Positions 10,620 through 20,952 of a stretch of 64,000 nt of DNA are shown in pieces. The position numbers and the translations under genes were made by a program. The notes under the pieces were generated by a model. That model did not search any database. It was not told the DNA's origin and saw nothing but the letters and a program-made list of their open reading frames with translations. The first letter of the stretch is position 1. Each line of letters opens with the position of its first letter. Origin of the DNA: Archaeoglobus sp. (GTDB lineage Archaea; Halobacteriota; Archaeoglobi; Archaeoglobales; Archaeoglobaceae); NCBI RefSeq assembly GCF_017656475.1, contig NZ_JACDNT010000005.1, forward strand, positions 1-64,000, in the 5' to 3' direction.

Positions 10620-11196
10620 CCTGATTATAACCCATTTTTAATGCTTTCAAGTTTAGATCGACAATTTTGCTTTTCATCGTCTCTTTTATAGCCTCTTCAA
10701 CGTGCTCTATGCCGAATGGCATGCTGTAATACCCAAAAAGCATCCCAACGACGACGACATTCGTTGCCAGAACGTTGCCCGCTTTCTCCGCAATTTCAGA
10801 GGCGTTGACGGGTATAACTCTTGGAGTTATTTTTCTTAGCTCGCTGATGATATCGTCCAGATCAGGATAGGTTGCCGATCCCGCTGTGACAGAAGGAGGA
10901 ATTATCTTTCTCGTGTTAAGAATCACGAGGCTATTTCGGTTCAGGAACTTTACGTATCGCAGAGCTTCTGCAGGTTCAAGAGCGATCATAACATCAGCTC
11001 CACCCTCTGGAATGAGTGGCGCCTTAACATCACCGATTCTCACATGAACCTCAACGCTTCCTCCCCTCTGCGCCATTCCGTGAGTTTCAGCAGTAACCAC
11101 ATTCAGCCCTGCTTTCATTGCAGCCCTCGCTATTATTCCCGAAGTTGTTAAAGCACCCTGTCCGCCAACACCGACAACGACTATGTTCAGCCTCAT
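10591..11196 (-). CDS. iorB: indolepyruvate:ferredoxin oxidoreductase beta (gamma-domain) subunit
   Basis: 201 aa; VVVGVGGQGALTTSGIIARAA, AETHGMAQRGGSVEVHVRIG. Confidence 0.88.
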   Translation of the reverse strand: MRLNIVVVGVGGQGALTTSGIIARAAMKAGLNVVTAETHGMAQRGGSVEVHVRIGDVKAPLIPEGGADVMIALEPAEALRYVKFLNRNSLVILNTRKIIPPSVTAGSATYPDLDDIISELRKITPRVIPVNASEIAEKAGNVLATNVVVVGMLFGYYSMPFGIEHVEEAIKETMKSKIVDLNLKALKMGYNQAISARPSAV

Positions 11197-11226
11197 CTGC
11201 CATCCTTAGACTTTATGCATTTAAAC

Positions 11227-12648
11227 TTAGCTCTGTTCCATGCCCACTGCTGAAAGTAATCTCTTTGTAATTGCTTCCGTTATCAGCTTTGCAAGCAAAT
11301 CCTTTTCGTTGGTCTCTCCAAAGATTCCAAGAGGTATCTGTGCTCCTGCAGCATGCGCATGTCCACCAGCACTTCCAACATCACTGAAAGCCCTCCTGAG
11401 AACCTCACCCATGTGAATCCTCACGTCTTTGTTCCTTGCTGAGACGTAAACGGTGTCCTTTATCACACCAAAAACGACCACGGTGGAGATACCTTCAAGC
11501 TTCAGCAGGAAGTCTGCTGCCTGGGGTAACGCATCCCTGTCGTTGATGAATCCGGCAAAGCTTATGAGGAAGCTGGAATAAACCTGCCTGTTTTTGATTG
11601 CCGTGCCAAGAATATCAAGCGTTTCTGTAGAGATGGACGGACTCTCAATTTTCTCAATCAAATCCTGGTCAACAAACGGATAGAGAAATGCACATGCCAG
11701 AAAGTCTGCCGTCCTGGTGTTTCTTTTAAACTCGTCCGTTTCGCTCTTTATTCCGAAGAAAAGTGCAGTAGCGAGGATCTTGCTCGGAGTTATTTTCAGC
11801 TCCTTTATGTATTCCGTCAGAATCGTAGCAGTAGCTCCGACATCATCTCTGAGGTCGATGAAGTCTGCAACGACCTTTTCTGCAGGATGGTGGTCGATTA
11901 CGATGGAGATGTCTATTTCAGGCGGGATTGAGTTGTTAACTCCGGGCCCTGAAGAATCGACAATTGCAAAAGCGTCATAGTGGCTTAACTCAACCTCATC
12001 CGCCCGAATCATTGGTATTTCGAGCAGGTTGACCATAGCCCTGTTTTTCTGATGCAAGATTTCTCCGTAGTAAAGAATGTCCGCGATAACGTCAAATTGC
12101 TTTGCAATTTCCCTCAGGGCGTATGCTGACGACATTGAGTCCGGGTCGGGGTTATCGTGGGTAAAAATGCCGAGCCTCTTACCTCTCAGCGACTCCATTA
12201 TATTCTTGAGCTTTTCTATCTTTTTCAGCGTCTCCATCTTCTTTATTTTATCCATGAAAGCCTGTTTTACGGCGTCAGCCACAAGAACTACCAGATTTGC
12301 CCCTGCTTCCTCAAACTCCTCCTTTCTTTTGGGTGAAGAGACTCTCACAATTGTGTAAACGTCCGAAGCGCTTCGCAACGCTTTAACGGTTTCCAGATTC
12401 AGTTCATCATCAGAACTTGTAATTAGGACAGCAGAAACACCCTCAAGGTCAAGGTTTCTGTAGAAATTCTCATCGGTCGGATCCGCAATTAAAGCATCGA
12501 ATCCCTCATCTTCAAGCAGTTCAATCTTTTCCTTGGACTTGTCAACGGCAAGAACCTTTTTTCCCGCAGCAGTCAACTCTCTGACAAGTCCCACACCGGC
12601 AGCTTCACTGCCGATGACTATGTACTCGTACCTGCCGTTTTCAGTCAT
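11227..12648 (-). CDS. TrkA-N (RCK) domain fused to DHH/DHHA1 phosphoesterase
   Basis: 473 aa; N-terminal VIGSEAAGVGLVRELTAAGKKVLAVD; DHH motifs THDNPDPDSMSSA, VDSSGPG, VIDHHPAE; C-terminal GSAGGHAHAAGAQIP. Confidence 0.9.
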   Translation of the reverse strand: MTENGRYEYIVIGSEAAGVGLVRELTAAGKKVLAVDKSKEKIELLEDEGFDALIADPTDENFYRNLDLEGVSAVLITSSDDELNLETVKALRSASDVYTIVRVSSPKRKEEFEEAGANLVVLVADAVKQAFMDKIKKMETLKKIEKLKNIMESLRGKRLGIFTHDNPDPDSMSSAYALREIAKQFDVIADILYYGEILHQKNRAMVNLLEIPMIRADEVELSHYDAFAIVDSSGPGVNNSIPPEIDISIVIDHHPAEKVVADFIDLRDDVGATATILTEYIKELKITPSKILATALFFGIKSETDEFKRNTRTADFLACAFLYPFVDQDLIEKIESPSISTETLDILGTAIKNRQVYSSFLISFAGFINDRDALPQAADFLLKLEGISTVVVFGVIKDTVYVSARNKDVRIHMGEVLRRAFSDVGSAGGHAHAAGAQIPLGIFGETNEKDLLAKLITEAITKRLLSAVGMEQS

Positions 12649-12707
12649 TTCAGAATCAGAAAATCGAGGAAGTATTAAACGTTTCCGGTAGGGTTTATAT
12701 TCTTCAT

Positions 12708-14729
12708 TTGCGATGTATTCAAAAACTCGAAAATTTTTTATATATGCTTATTACCATCACAAGCATGGCAGTTGAGAGATTTCGGAAAATAGGGCTCGTA
12801 GGGATAATAATTACACTCATAATAATAACCATTAACACTTCAGCGGCAGCACCACTGCAGGTTAACATAGAGGAGAAGATAGGGAGCACTGTTACACCAG
12901 ATGGCATAGAGAACAACGGCAACGTTCAGTTCAGCTACCAGACAAACGTAACGGGGTTCGTTAACATAACGAACAACGATCCGGATGATTATCTGTACGA
13001 TGTGTGGGTTGCAGTAGACATTCCGAATCTGAAGGGAGAATGCTCTTATGAGGGTTCAAGGACGGATGTTTCTGCAGGTTCTTCGCTTGCAGTTCCTGAC
13101 AAAATAAACAAACAGGGAGTTTTCAATACGAGTGGAGCTAACTGCTTTATCCACATACCGGTTTTAGCGCCCGGTGAAACTGTGAGTGTTTTCTACGATG
13201 TTAATGACAGTGAAGCAGGTCTCGCTGATGGAGCACCGTTTGTTGTGGAGGAGAGGTACGATCCGTTCAAGATTCCTTCGAGAGGGGAATTCACGTGGAC
13301 TGTGTATCTTAATGTTTCACCCAATATCACTTGGTTAGGTAATACACAACTACCAAACACAGCAACAGCATCTATGAAAATTGTCAAATATTTAAGCAAT
13401 GACACAATGCACTTCGGAAGCCAAAACTGGAAGACGCTGAAAGTTGTAGGTACACCCACAACAAACAACGGAAATGTTAATACATATTCAGGAAACTACA
13501 CAGGAGCGGCTGATAGTACAATTGTCTTTTCAAGAATCAGCCTTAATCTCAATAATCCCTCTAATTCAGTTAACACATCGTTCCAGGTCGAAGGAAACTA
13601 CACGAGCAATGACGCCTTCACCACTCGGTTTGAGCCGTTTGGCTTTGCGGTTTTCGAGTTCAGTATAAGCAGTGGAAACGTCAGTGGAGCAAAAGTTGTG
13701 GATGTTTTTGCATTCGGAAATGCCAGTATCGCAGTAAACAAGAGCGGTCCGGATGCAAACAACAACTGGATGGGCAATGCCACCATAACCAACACTGCAA
13801 GTGGGCTTACGTATGTTGTTACGAATGTCACTCTTTGGGCAACTCAGCAGGGAGACTTCTCAAATTATGTGCAGAATAACAACTTTAACAATTTGAACTG
13901 CAGCGGAGGAACAGCTCTAGACTCACCAAATGTAATATGTGGTTACGAGCCAAACCAGCAGCTTACAGAATCCACATCTTACACCACTGGAAATATGGAA
14001 TTCACATACGACCAAGTTCCCATAATCTGGGCAAACGCCACCTTTAAGCTGATAGAGGATGATACAAATGGATGGGGAACAGCAAGCAACACGGCTAATG
14101 CTGCAAACATTACATACGGCAGCGACTTTATAGTGATTGAGAAGATATACGTCATCGGAACATACCTCGTTAAGGTTACAAAGTATGTTCAGGCAAATGC
14201 AAGTGCTGGAGACAATGTATTCGATGTCTGGCTGGTTGTGGAAAACCTTGGAGGCGAGAGATCTCCGTATGTTTACGTTTACGATTTGATTCCTGAAAGA
14301 TTTAGCGAGTATAACTGGAACGACAATTGGACAGATGTGAGGCAAGACGGCAACTGGGTTAATAATTCAAGCATGTTTTCGGGAATCGGGAATGTCAATA
14401 ATCCAATGGGCGGATATACTAAAGGATACTGGTGGAGACTATACCCGCTTGAAGGAGGAGCCAATGGAGACGGAGATTACATGGATTACGATGAAATCGA
14501 CGCCAACCAGTCAGTGGTTATCTTCTACCAGGTGCAAGGGTCTGGAGACTTCAAAGTCCTCGATGCGTTCCTGGTCGGTATTGACCCAATGCTCTCCATG
14601 AACGAGCAGACCTCACCGAAGATAACCCTTGTAAGCGGTGCGAAGGCAACGAGCTATGAATCGGTGATGGCCCTCGCAACGGCCTTTGCTGGACTGGTTG
14701 CTATCGTTAGTTACAGAAAAAGAAGTTAA
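12708..14729 (+). CDS. secreted/surface protein with signal peptide and C-terminal TM anchor
   Basis: 673 aa; N-terminal hydrophobic segment, many NxS/T sequons, C-terminal TM then RKRS; true start possibly ATG at about 12765 (MAVERFRKIG). Confidence 0.8.
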   Translation: MRCIQKLENFLYMLITITSMAVERFRKIGLVGIIITLIIITINTSAAAPLQVNIEEKIGSTVTPDGIENNGNVQFSYQTNVTGFVNITNNDPDDYLYDVWVAVDIPNLKGECSYEGSRTDVSAGSSLAVPDKINKQGVFNTSGANCFIHIPVLAPGETVSVFYDVNDSEAGLADGAPFVVEERYDPFKIPSRGEFTWTVYLNVSPNITWLGNTQLPNTATASMKIVKYLSNDTMHFGSQNWKTLKVVGTPTTNNGNVNTYSGNYTGAADSTIVFSRISLNLNNPSNSVNTSFQVEGNYTSNDAFTTRFEPFGFAVFEFSISSGNVSGAKVVDVFAFGNASIAVNKSGPDANNNWMGNATITNTASGLTYVVTNVTLWATQQGDFSNYVQNNNFNNLNCSGGTALDSPNVICGYEPNQQLTESTSYTTGNMEFTYDQVPIIWANATFKLIEDDTNGWGTASNTANAANITYGSDFIVIEKIYVIGTYLVKVTKYVQANASAGDNVFDVWLVVENLGGERSPYVYVYDLIPERFSEYNWNDNWTDVRQDGNWVNNSSMFSGIGNVNNPMGGYTKGYWWRLYPLEGGANGDGDYMDYDEIDANQSVVIFYQVQGSGDFKVLDAFLVGIDPMLSMNEQTSPKITLVSGAKATSYESVMALATAFAGLVAIVSYRKRS

Positions 14730-14758
14730 TTTTTTAAATTTCACCTACTTTTTTTAAA

Positions 14759-15463
14759 ATGATGGTCAGGAAGTTATTGCTGATTGCATTGCTCCTAATT
14801 TTGCCTGTAACCGCTCAGGCTCAGAAAGTTGAGGAAATATCCGACTTCAAAATTACTGTGGATGTTAACTCCCTTGCACATGTTCGTTATGACATCACTC
14901 TGAAAAATCTAATCGACAAACCTGTTGTGCCGGGTATAGGTGAGATAAGGCTCCAGAAGGTTGAACCGCTAAAGGTTGCTTTCATCTCAGTTCCTTTTAC
15001 AGAGCAGAGGAAAGCTGTGAAAGTTTCAGACGTTAAGGCTTATTCTGACGGCAAAACCTTTAAAGTTAGTGTGGAGGAGAAGGAGGACTACACTGTAATT
15101 GTTTACGAAATCTGGTATCCGATAGAACCTGGAAAAACTCTGAGCTTTACTGTTGAGTACAACGCAGACATAGTTGACAGCGGATTGCTTTTCAAGTCTG
15201 TTACCATTCCTATTGGCACGGACACGGACATAAGGAACCTCGAAATCAATGTCAACTCGAACTGGAAGCTCACGTTTGCTGAACCACCAGCTGGAAACTC
15301 TCCGATGTGGAGGGGAAGTCTTCCAGCAGGAAGCATAGCATTCTACACGGCAGAATTCTCGATGTTACCGCTTCCAACCATGCCTGTCAGAGGGTACGTG
15401 GTAATATGGGGGGCATTGCTGGGCCTCTTTTTGATTTTGCTGGTTATAGGGTTAAGGAGATGA
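14759..15463 (+). CDS. secreted protein with C-terminal TM
   Basis: 234 aa; signal peptide (LLLIALLLILPVTAQAQ), extracellular beta-rich domain, C-terminal GALLGLFLILLVIGLRR. Confidence 0.75.
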   Translation: MMVRKLLLIALLLILPVTAQAQKVEEISDFKITVDVNSLAHVRYDITLKNLIDKPVVPGIGEIRLQKVEPLKVAFISVPFTEQRKAVKVSDVKAYSDGKTFKVSVEEKEDYTVIVYEIWYPIEPGKTLSFTVEYNADIVDSGLLFKSVTIPIGTDTDIRNLEINVNSNWKLTFAEPPAGNSPMWRGSLPAGSIAFYTAEFSMLPLPTMPVRGYVVIWGALLGLFLILLVIGLRR

Positions 15464-16935
15464 AGCCCTTACAATTTCTTCTTATCCTGGCCATCCTTAT
15501 TACTCCCACAACGGCTTGCATTTACGAAATAAGAGAGGTTGTATTCTACCCCAACGCCACCCAGCAGGTTGGAAGGGACTGGATTGTGGTCAACTTCACG
15601 AACCCTTACACCTTCGACCTTTACGATGTCAACCTCTCCTACAGGGGGGAATACGTTTATATCCCGCTTATTTCTGCAAACTCAAACCTAAAGATAGACC
15701 CCTACAAGACTCTCACTCCAGAAAATTTCCCCCTTGAAGTCGTTAGCACCGCAAAAAGGGAGGGTGGTGGTGTTAACGTTACTTTCACCATGAGGAATAA
15801 TTACGCTGAGAGTGTTGAAGTAAACCTCACAATACCCAAACCAGCCAATTTTCTGAAATGTGTTGGCTGTGAAGTTGGAGAGGCTCTAGAATTCCGCTCT
15901 GAGGTCCCTGCCTATGGCGAAAGGTCGTTTTCAATCCTGGTTTCAGGAAATTCAGTTCAAATACCCGATTCAGACATGTCCTTTGAGCTTAAGAGTTCAG
16001 TACCTGTTGATTACGGAGTGGATTTGCTTATATCAATCGAAAAGGAGCAAATTGGAGATAACTGGTCTGCAAAATTCAAAATAAAGAACCCACTCGATCA
16101 GGATGTCAATGTGAGCTTCGATGCCTGGTACGTTCTGAAAATTGACGATTACACTTTTACCGAGAGAGAACCCCTTTTTAACGAAACTTTCCATCTTCCA
16201 CCGGGGGGAAACAGAACGTTTCAGAGCTCTTTGACCAGCGATAAGGTTCCGGTTTTTTACGCAAAGGCTAGGGCCAGACTTTCCGATAAATGTGAGGTTT
16301 ACGTTTTGCCTGCCACCTTTGTGGAGGGCAACTACATAGTTGGCTGGGCAACTCTGAAAGGCTTCTCCCAAACACTTCCAAGTCCAGGTGGAGGAGGAGG
16401 CGGAGCGGGGGGTGGTGCTGGAGGTGCTGGTGGTGGTAGACCATCATCTGGTGGCCAGGTTCCACCTGCCCAACCTGCGCAGCCAGCACAGCCACAGCCT
16501 GTCTCACTGCCAATATCTGTTTCTCTTCCCTCTTTAACTGTCCCGGAAATTCCTGTTGAGGTTTTGGAAAGCTACGTTGCAATGATGCTTCCTGCAACTT
16601 ACGTACTTTTCATGGCTGTTGTTTTCGTTCCCCTGATGACCAGAAGGGGTGTTGTTGTTACATCTGAGGCCGTCACACCTCAAAACTATGCACTTCTGAG
16701 AGCTTACGGCAGGAGGATATACTCCACACCATCCAATGCTCTGCCCGGAAGCATTATTATATCTCCCGATGAAGAACTTGTGGAGAGGTTCATAGATATG
16801 GGATTGGAGAGAAAGTATGCGGAATCAATCGCCGCTGCAATCATGATAAAGAGACCGCTGGTAACGACGAGAAGAGATGTGGCCGAAATAGCTGTGAGAA
16901 ACGGCTGCATACCAATGCTTTTGAGAGGTGGTTGA
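15460..16935 (+). CDS. surface protein with Gly/Pro-rich linker, TM and a small cytoplasmic PIN-like domain
   Basis: Start chosen at MKPLQFLLILAILITPTTA overlapping the previous stop; GGGGGGAGGGAGGAGGG...PAQPAQPAQPQP linker; TM; C-terminal AESIAAAIMIKRPLVTTRRDVAEIAVRNG. Confidence 0.75.
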   Translation: MKPLQFLLILAILITPTTACIYEIREVVFYPNATQQVGRDWIVVNFTNPYTFDLYDVNLSYRGEYVYIPLISANSNLKIDPYKTLTPENFPLEVVSTAKREGGGVNVTFTMRNNYAESVEVNLTIPKPANFLKCVGCEVGEALEFRSEVPAYGERSFSILVSGNSVQIPDSDMSFELKSSVPVDYGVDLLISIEKEQIGDNWSAKFKIKNPLDQDVNVSFDAWYVLKIDDYTFTEREPLFNETFHLPPGGNRTFQSSLTSDKVPVFYAKARARLSDKCEVYVLPATFVEGNYIVGWATLKGFSQTLPSPGGGGGGAGGGAGGAGGGRPSSGGQVPPAQPAQPAQPQPVSLPISVSLPSLTVPEIPVEVLESYVAMMLPATYVLFMAVVFVPLMTRRGVVVTSEAVTPQNYALLRAYGRRIYSTPSNALPGSIIISPDEELVERFIDMGLERKYAESIAAAIMIKRPLVTTRRDVAEIAVRNGCIPMLLRGG

Positions 16936-17473
16936 TTTGGACGAGTTCGAGGTTGTGCTTGAAGAGCTGATCAAAGAGGTAAGGAGAAGAGACACCGTAG
17001 CAGCTTTACTCATCTCAACGTCTTTCGTACTCTTTGGCTTCCTTGCCCTCGTTCTTCTCAACGTTATCAGACTTGAGGAATTCGTGAGAGGAATTTTTGC
17101 CATAGTCTCTCTAGTTGTAATCTGGATTTTGATGACTGCTGGAGTGTACATATTGCTCTCAATGCCACTTCCCGAACTTCCACTGAGAATTGTGGCTGAC
17201 TCAAAGGGTGTTTTGGAACTAAATAAGAGGAATTACGGTGGAAAAGTCTATGTTACAAGAGAGAGCTACAGAAAACTTCCGCCAAAGGTTGGTTTAAAAA
17301 TGAACCTCGAAGTTATTGAGGTTCCGGAAGAGGACATTGCAAAGTACCTCGACTATGGCGTTGAGCTTGCAGAATGCATAACTGCTGCCAAAAAACTGAA
17401 AGCCAAGGTTGTGAGCGACAGGAAAATGAAGGTTGACGGTGTTGAGGTACTTACATCTGACGACCTCTTTTAA
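16928..17473 (+). CDS. membrane protein with two TM segments and a PIN-like cytoplasmic domain
   Basis: 181 aa; two hydrophobic helices; C-terminal RIVADSKGVLEL...[36 protein letters not shown]. Confidence 0.65.
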   Translation: MVDLDEFEVVLEELIKEVRRRDTVAALLISTSFVLFGFLALVLLNVIRLEEFVRGIFAIVSLVVIWILMTAGVYILLSMPLPELPLRIVADSKGVLELNKRNYGGKVYVTRESYRKLPPKVGLKMNLEVIEVPEEDIAKYLDYGVELAECITAAKKLKAKVVSDRKMKVDGVEVLTSDDLF

Positions 17474-18498
17474 ATTTCTTTAAAAGCCTCAATTAGCCTG
17501 TCGTTCTCCTCAGGTTTCCCAACTGTAATCCTGATGTGCAGCCCTTCCAGCCCCATAACACTCGCATCTCTGACAAGGATGCCTTTCTCAGCCAGCTTCT
17601 CCACTACGCCCTCTTTATTCGCCTTTACAAGCACAAAATTGGCATCGGATGAATAAACTTCGAGCCAGTCAATTCTCCTAAGCCCCGCAATCAACCTCTC
17701 TCTCTCAGCGACTATTTCTTTCTTGACGTTCTCGTAGTAGTCCAGTGACTTTAATGCAGCAATTGCCGTCTCTACTGCCGGATGACTGATGCTGAAGGGA
17801 AGTCTGACCTTCTCAATTGCCTCTGCAATCTCTGCACTGCAAACAGCATACCCAACCCTCATTCCAGCCAAGGCGAAGAACTTGGAGAAGCTCCTGAGCA
17901 CAATGAGGTTTTCAAACTCCTCAACCATATCTATCTTGGAATCGTCGCTGAACTCGACGTACGCTTCATCAAGCACAACATAATCCGCACTTTCAGCAAC
18001 TCTTTCGACAATTTTCCTGCTTAAACTGTTACCTGTGGGGTTATTGGGAGAACACAAAAACACGAGCTTCGGCTTCTCCTTTGCGATGGCTTCCGCATCA
18101 ACATTGTACTTCTCAAAAACGGGAAAGCTGATGGATGCGTTGCGGAGCATGGCATAGATGGAGTAGAGCGTGTAGGAAGGCATCGGAATCACGACTCTGT
18201 CAAGCTCCTCAACTATAACGTTGCAGATGCACGAGATTATCTCAGAAGCCCCACAACCTACTGCTATATTCTTCACCTCAAAGCCCGTATATTCTGCAAT
18301 CGCCTCTTTCAGCCGGAAGTAATCTGCTTTTGGATATCTCGAAATCTTGTTTACGGCTCTCAAATACGCCTCTTTAACCTCCTCACTCGGTTCATACGGA
18401 TTCTCATTCGAGGCGAGGTTTACAACCTCTTTGTCAGGAAAGTCTTCGGGAAAAAGGCCGGCATCATATGGGTTTATTAATCTGATAACGTTCCTCAT
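17470..18498 (-). CDS. hisC: histidinol-phosphate aminotransferase (paralog 1)
   Basis: 342 aa; [45 protein letters not shown]. Confidence 0.9.
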   Translation of the reverse strand: MRNVIRLINPYDAGLFPEDFPDKEVVNLASNENPYEPSEEVKEAYLRAVNKISRYPKADYFRLKEAIAEYTGFEVKNIAVGCGASEIISCICNVIVEELDRVVIPMPSYTLYSIYAMLRNASISFPVFEKYNVDAEAIAKEKPKLVFLCSPNNPTGNSLSRKIVERVAESADYVVLDEAYVEFSDDSKIDMVEEFENLIVLRSFSKFFALAGMRVGYAVCSAEIAEAIEKVRLPFSISHPAVETAIAALKSLDYYENVKKEIVAERERLIAGLRRIDWLEVYSSDANFVLVKANKEGVVEKLAEKGILVRDASVMGLEGLHIRITVGKPEENDRLIEAFKEI

Positions 18499-19391
18499 AC
18501 AACCACTTCTTTTAGCTTTTTGACGGATTCAATATCGCGGAAAAAGGGGTCTGCGAGCACGACATGGTCGCAGAGTTGAAGCAAGGACTTTATTCTTGCT
18601 TTCACATCTTCAGCACTCCCGCTTATGGTGAAGTTATCGAGCAGGAAGTCTCTATACTTGAAAAGAGCCTCGGCCCCCTCACAGTCCGCAATACTTCCTC
18701 CTTCCCATCTTGTTCTAACGAGGGACATGATGTCCACTTTCAGCAGCTCATTAGCAATTCTCTCAAACTGGAACTCCTCTATGAGCCTCCTGCTACCTGT
18801 GAAGACTATTGCTGCTGCTAATAACAGGTCTTCTTCATTGTTGCTCGGTAAAATCAAAGCAGGACCGTAGGCTGCCTTGAATGGTGTGTCAGCATAGCGG
18901 AGAAGCCACGATATGAACTCCTCTTTCACCGAATTAAACAGAACGCCATCCGTCCCTTTAGAGAGAGCGGTGGTCATTGGGGATCCTGCACCGACAACAA
19001 CAGGAACGTCAAGATCTTTCAAAAAATCTAAACATTTTTTGAGCCTCCCATATCCTTCCTTTGGGTCTGCGTAGCTTCCCGCTCCTACCCCGACAATGAA
19101 TCTGTCACCGTATCTTTCTCTCAGCCTTTCAACGCCCGAAACTATTCTTTCACAACCTTTCTGTGCTGAAAGAACCCCGAATCCGACTTTCAGATTACTG
19201 CATGAGCTAACAACATCAGCCACCTTGAATGGGTCTTCAAATCCCTCAAATTCCCCAATCCATATTACTCTGACTCCGGCCTTTTCGGCAATTTTGACTC
19301 TTTCCTCTATCTCCTTTTCGCTCAAATCGCCGTTTATGTTCAGACCAACCTTACCAATCGAGAAGTTTTTTGACCTTGGGTAGTTTCTCAT
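18495..19391 (-). CDS. luciferase-like (F420-dependent mer-type) oxidoreductase family protein
   Basis: ORF 18495..19472, start moved to [55 protein letters not shown]. Confidence 0.65.
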   Translation of the reverse strand: MRNYPRSKNFSIGKVGLNINGDLSEKEIEERVKIAEKAGVRVIWIGEFEGFEDPFKVADVVSSCSNLKVGFGVLSAQKGCERIVSGVERLRERYGDRFIVGVGAGSYADPKEGYGRLKKCLDFLKDLDVPVVVGAGSPMTTALSKGTDGVLFNSVKEEFISWLLRYADTPFKAAYGPALILPSNNEEDLLLAAAIVFTGSRRLIEEFQFERIANELLKVDIMSLVRTRWEGGSIADCEGAEALFKYRDFLLDNFTISGSAEDVKARIKSLLQLCDHVVLADPFFRDIESVKKLKEVVV

Positions 19392-19881
19392 CCTTTTTCT
19401 CTTCCTTGGACTCGACGATGCTTTCAGACTTCGTTTTCGGTCTGTATCCGAGCCTGTCCCCGTAGAGTTCAACTACGAACTTCGCTGCGATCTTTGCTAG
19501 GTCGTACATCTTCGCCTCCGTGAGCTCCCTGAACTCAGTTCTGCGTTTATCTTTTCTCTTGTCAACGTAGTATAAGCAGAAAAGACACCTGTAGGGAGAT
19601 ATGGGTGTGGGCTCCTTGTCAGAAAACACGTCTTCGAAAGTCTCAACAGCGCAGTAAGCTCCATCGCTGAACTTGCAGAACCTCACCCTCTCATCTGCAA
19701 CCTCCTTAGCCACCCTCATAAATTCGTTCAACTCGCCTGTAACCTCTGCCTTCTTTCCCCTTTTGAAAAAGTACCACTCAAGAAGAAGGTAGACGAACTC
19801 GGATGGAGTGACGCCAGACTCCTCGCACTTTTTCATCAACAGTCTTTCCATATCTGGCGGAATTTCCACTGTTATCTTCAT
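19351..19881 (-). CDS. ribbon-helix-helix-like N-terminus protein with Cys-containing domain
   Basis: 176 aa; [37 protein letters not shown]; Cys residues in CKFSDGAYC and CLFCLYY. Confidence 0.6.
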   Translation of the reverse strand: MKITVEIPPDMERLLMKKCEESGVTPSEFVYLLLEWYFFKRGKKAEVTGELNEFMRVAKEVADERVRFCKFSDGAYCAVETFEDVFSDKEPTPISPYRCLFCLYYVDKRKDKRRTEFRELTEAKMYDLAKIAAKFVVELYGDRLGYRPKTKSESIVESKEEKKDEKLPKVKKLLDW

Positions 19882-20879
19882 TTCTTGCTCTTCCTCCCTT
19901 TCTTGGTCTCTTCAGCGTCGAGAATTTCGGCTTCAGCCTCCACCTTTCCTCCTTTCTCCTCCTCAACAAGTGACTTAGCGAGGATGTAGTATCCGATGGA
20001 GTTAGCCTTTATCGGCTCATCAGGTCTTTTGACGTCCCCAATATCGCTGAAGCTCTCCTTGAACATCTCGTAAACTCCGGGCAGCATGCTTCCTCCACCT
20101 GTAATTGCGAAGTTCTCCACCAGCGTCGTCGATAATCCCTCAAGAACGAGCTTAACCCTGCTCGCTATCCTTTCCACCCACGTTTTTACGTAGCCTTCAT
20201 ACTCCGGCATTATTTCGTCCCTGCTGACGCTTACCTTCTTTCCTCCCCTTATCCTTCCAATTTCGTATCCCTCTGTAGTAAGGAGCTTGGTCATCTCTTC
20301 AGGAGTTATGCTGATACCAATCCTGTTTCTGACAGCGACTTCAAGGTTCTCGTAAAGCTTGTCAACACCCATCAGCATCGTATCTCCTTTGAGGTACTCC
20401 ATGTCTGCAATTACGAGCACATCAGTCGTTCCAAAGCCTATATCGACACACACTCCGGTTTCCATCCCCATGTAAGCCATAGTTCCAACAGGCTCAGGAA
20501 ATATCAGAACCTTCGAATTTAAAGCGGATTCAAGCTCTTTTTTCAGCTCTTCTCTCTCCTTTCGAGACGATTTAACGGGAAGCCCTGTTGCTATAATCCC
20601 GTTCTTCACCTTGAGTTTGCTTAGACCGTATTTTGCAAGTTCGAGGTAAGAAGTGTGCAGCACCCTACCCTCATGAAGGGGTCTGAGAACTTCAACGTTT
20701 TCCATCGACTGGACTATGGAAAGAGCCTCGTCGCCAATATAAACGCTCTTAGTCTCCCCCTTCAGACTCCAGTCCTTCTCTTCACCATAAGCCACAATGG
20801 AAGGATAAAGCAGAACATTTTTACCATCCGCAGTTATCTTGGTGTAATTCGTGCCAATGTCAAGACCAACCGGTTGCAT
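19878..20879 (-). CDS. actin/ParM-like ATPase
   Basis: ORF 19878..20954 with start moved to MQPVGLDIGTNYTKITADGKN; PHOSPHATE-1 GLDIGTNYTK, PHOSPHATE-2 VCVDIGFGTTDVLVI, ADENOSINE ITGGGSMLPG. Confidence 0.85.
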   Translation of the reverse strand: MQPVGLDIGTNYTKITADGKNVLLYPSIVAYGEEKDWSLKGETKSVYIGDEALSIVQSMENVEVLRPLHEGRVLHTSYLELAKYGLSKLKVKNGIIATGLPVKSSRKEREELKKELESALNSKVLIFPEPVGTMAYMGMETGVCVDIGFGTTDVLVIADMEYLKGDTMLMGVDKLYENLEVAVRNRIGISITPEEMTKLLTTEGYEIGRIRGGKKVSVSRDEIMPEYEGYVKTWVERIASRVKLVLEGLSTTLVENFAITGGGSMLPGVYEMFKESFSDIGDVKRPDEPIKANSIGYYILAKSLVEEEKGGKVEAEAEILDAEETKKGRKSKK

Positions 20880-20952
20880 GTTTTCAGTAGATTTACCAAT
20901 ATAAAAAATTTCTTCGGGATAGGTTTTTAAAGGTGTGGAACGATAAAAAACC

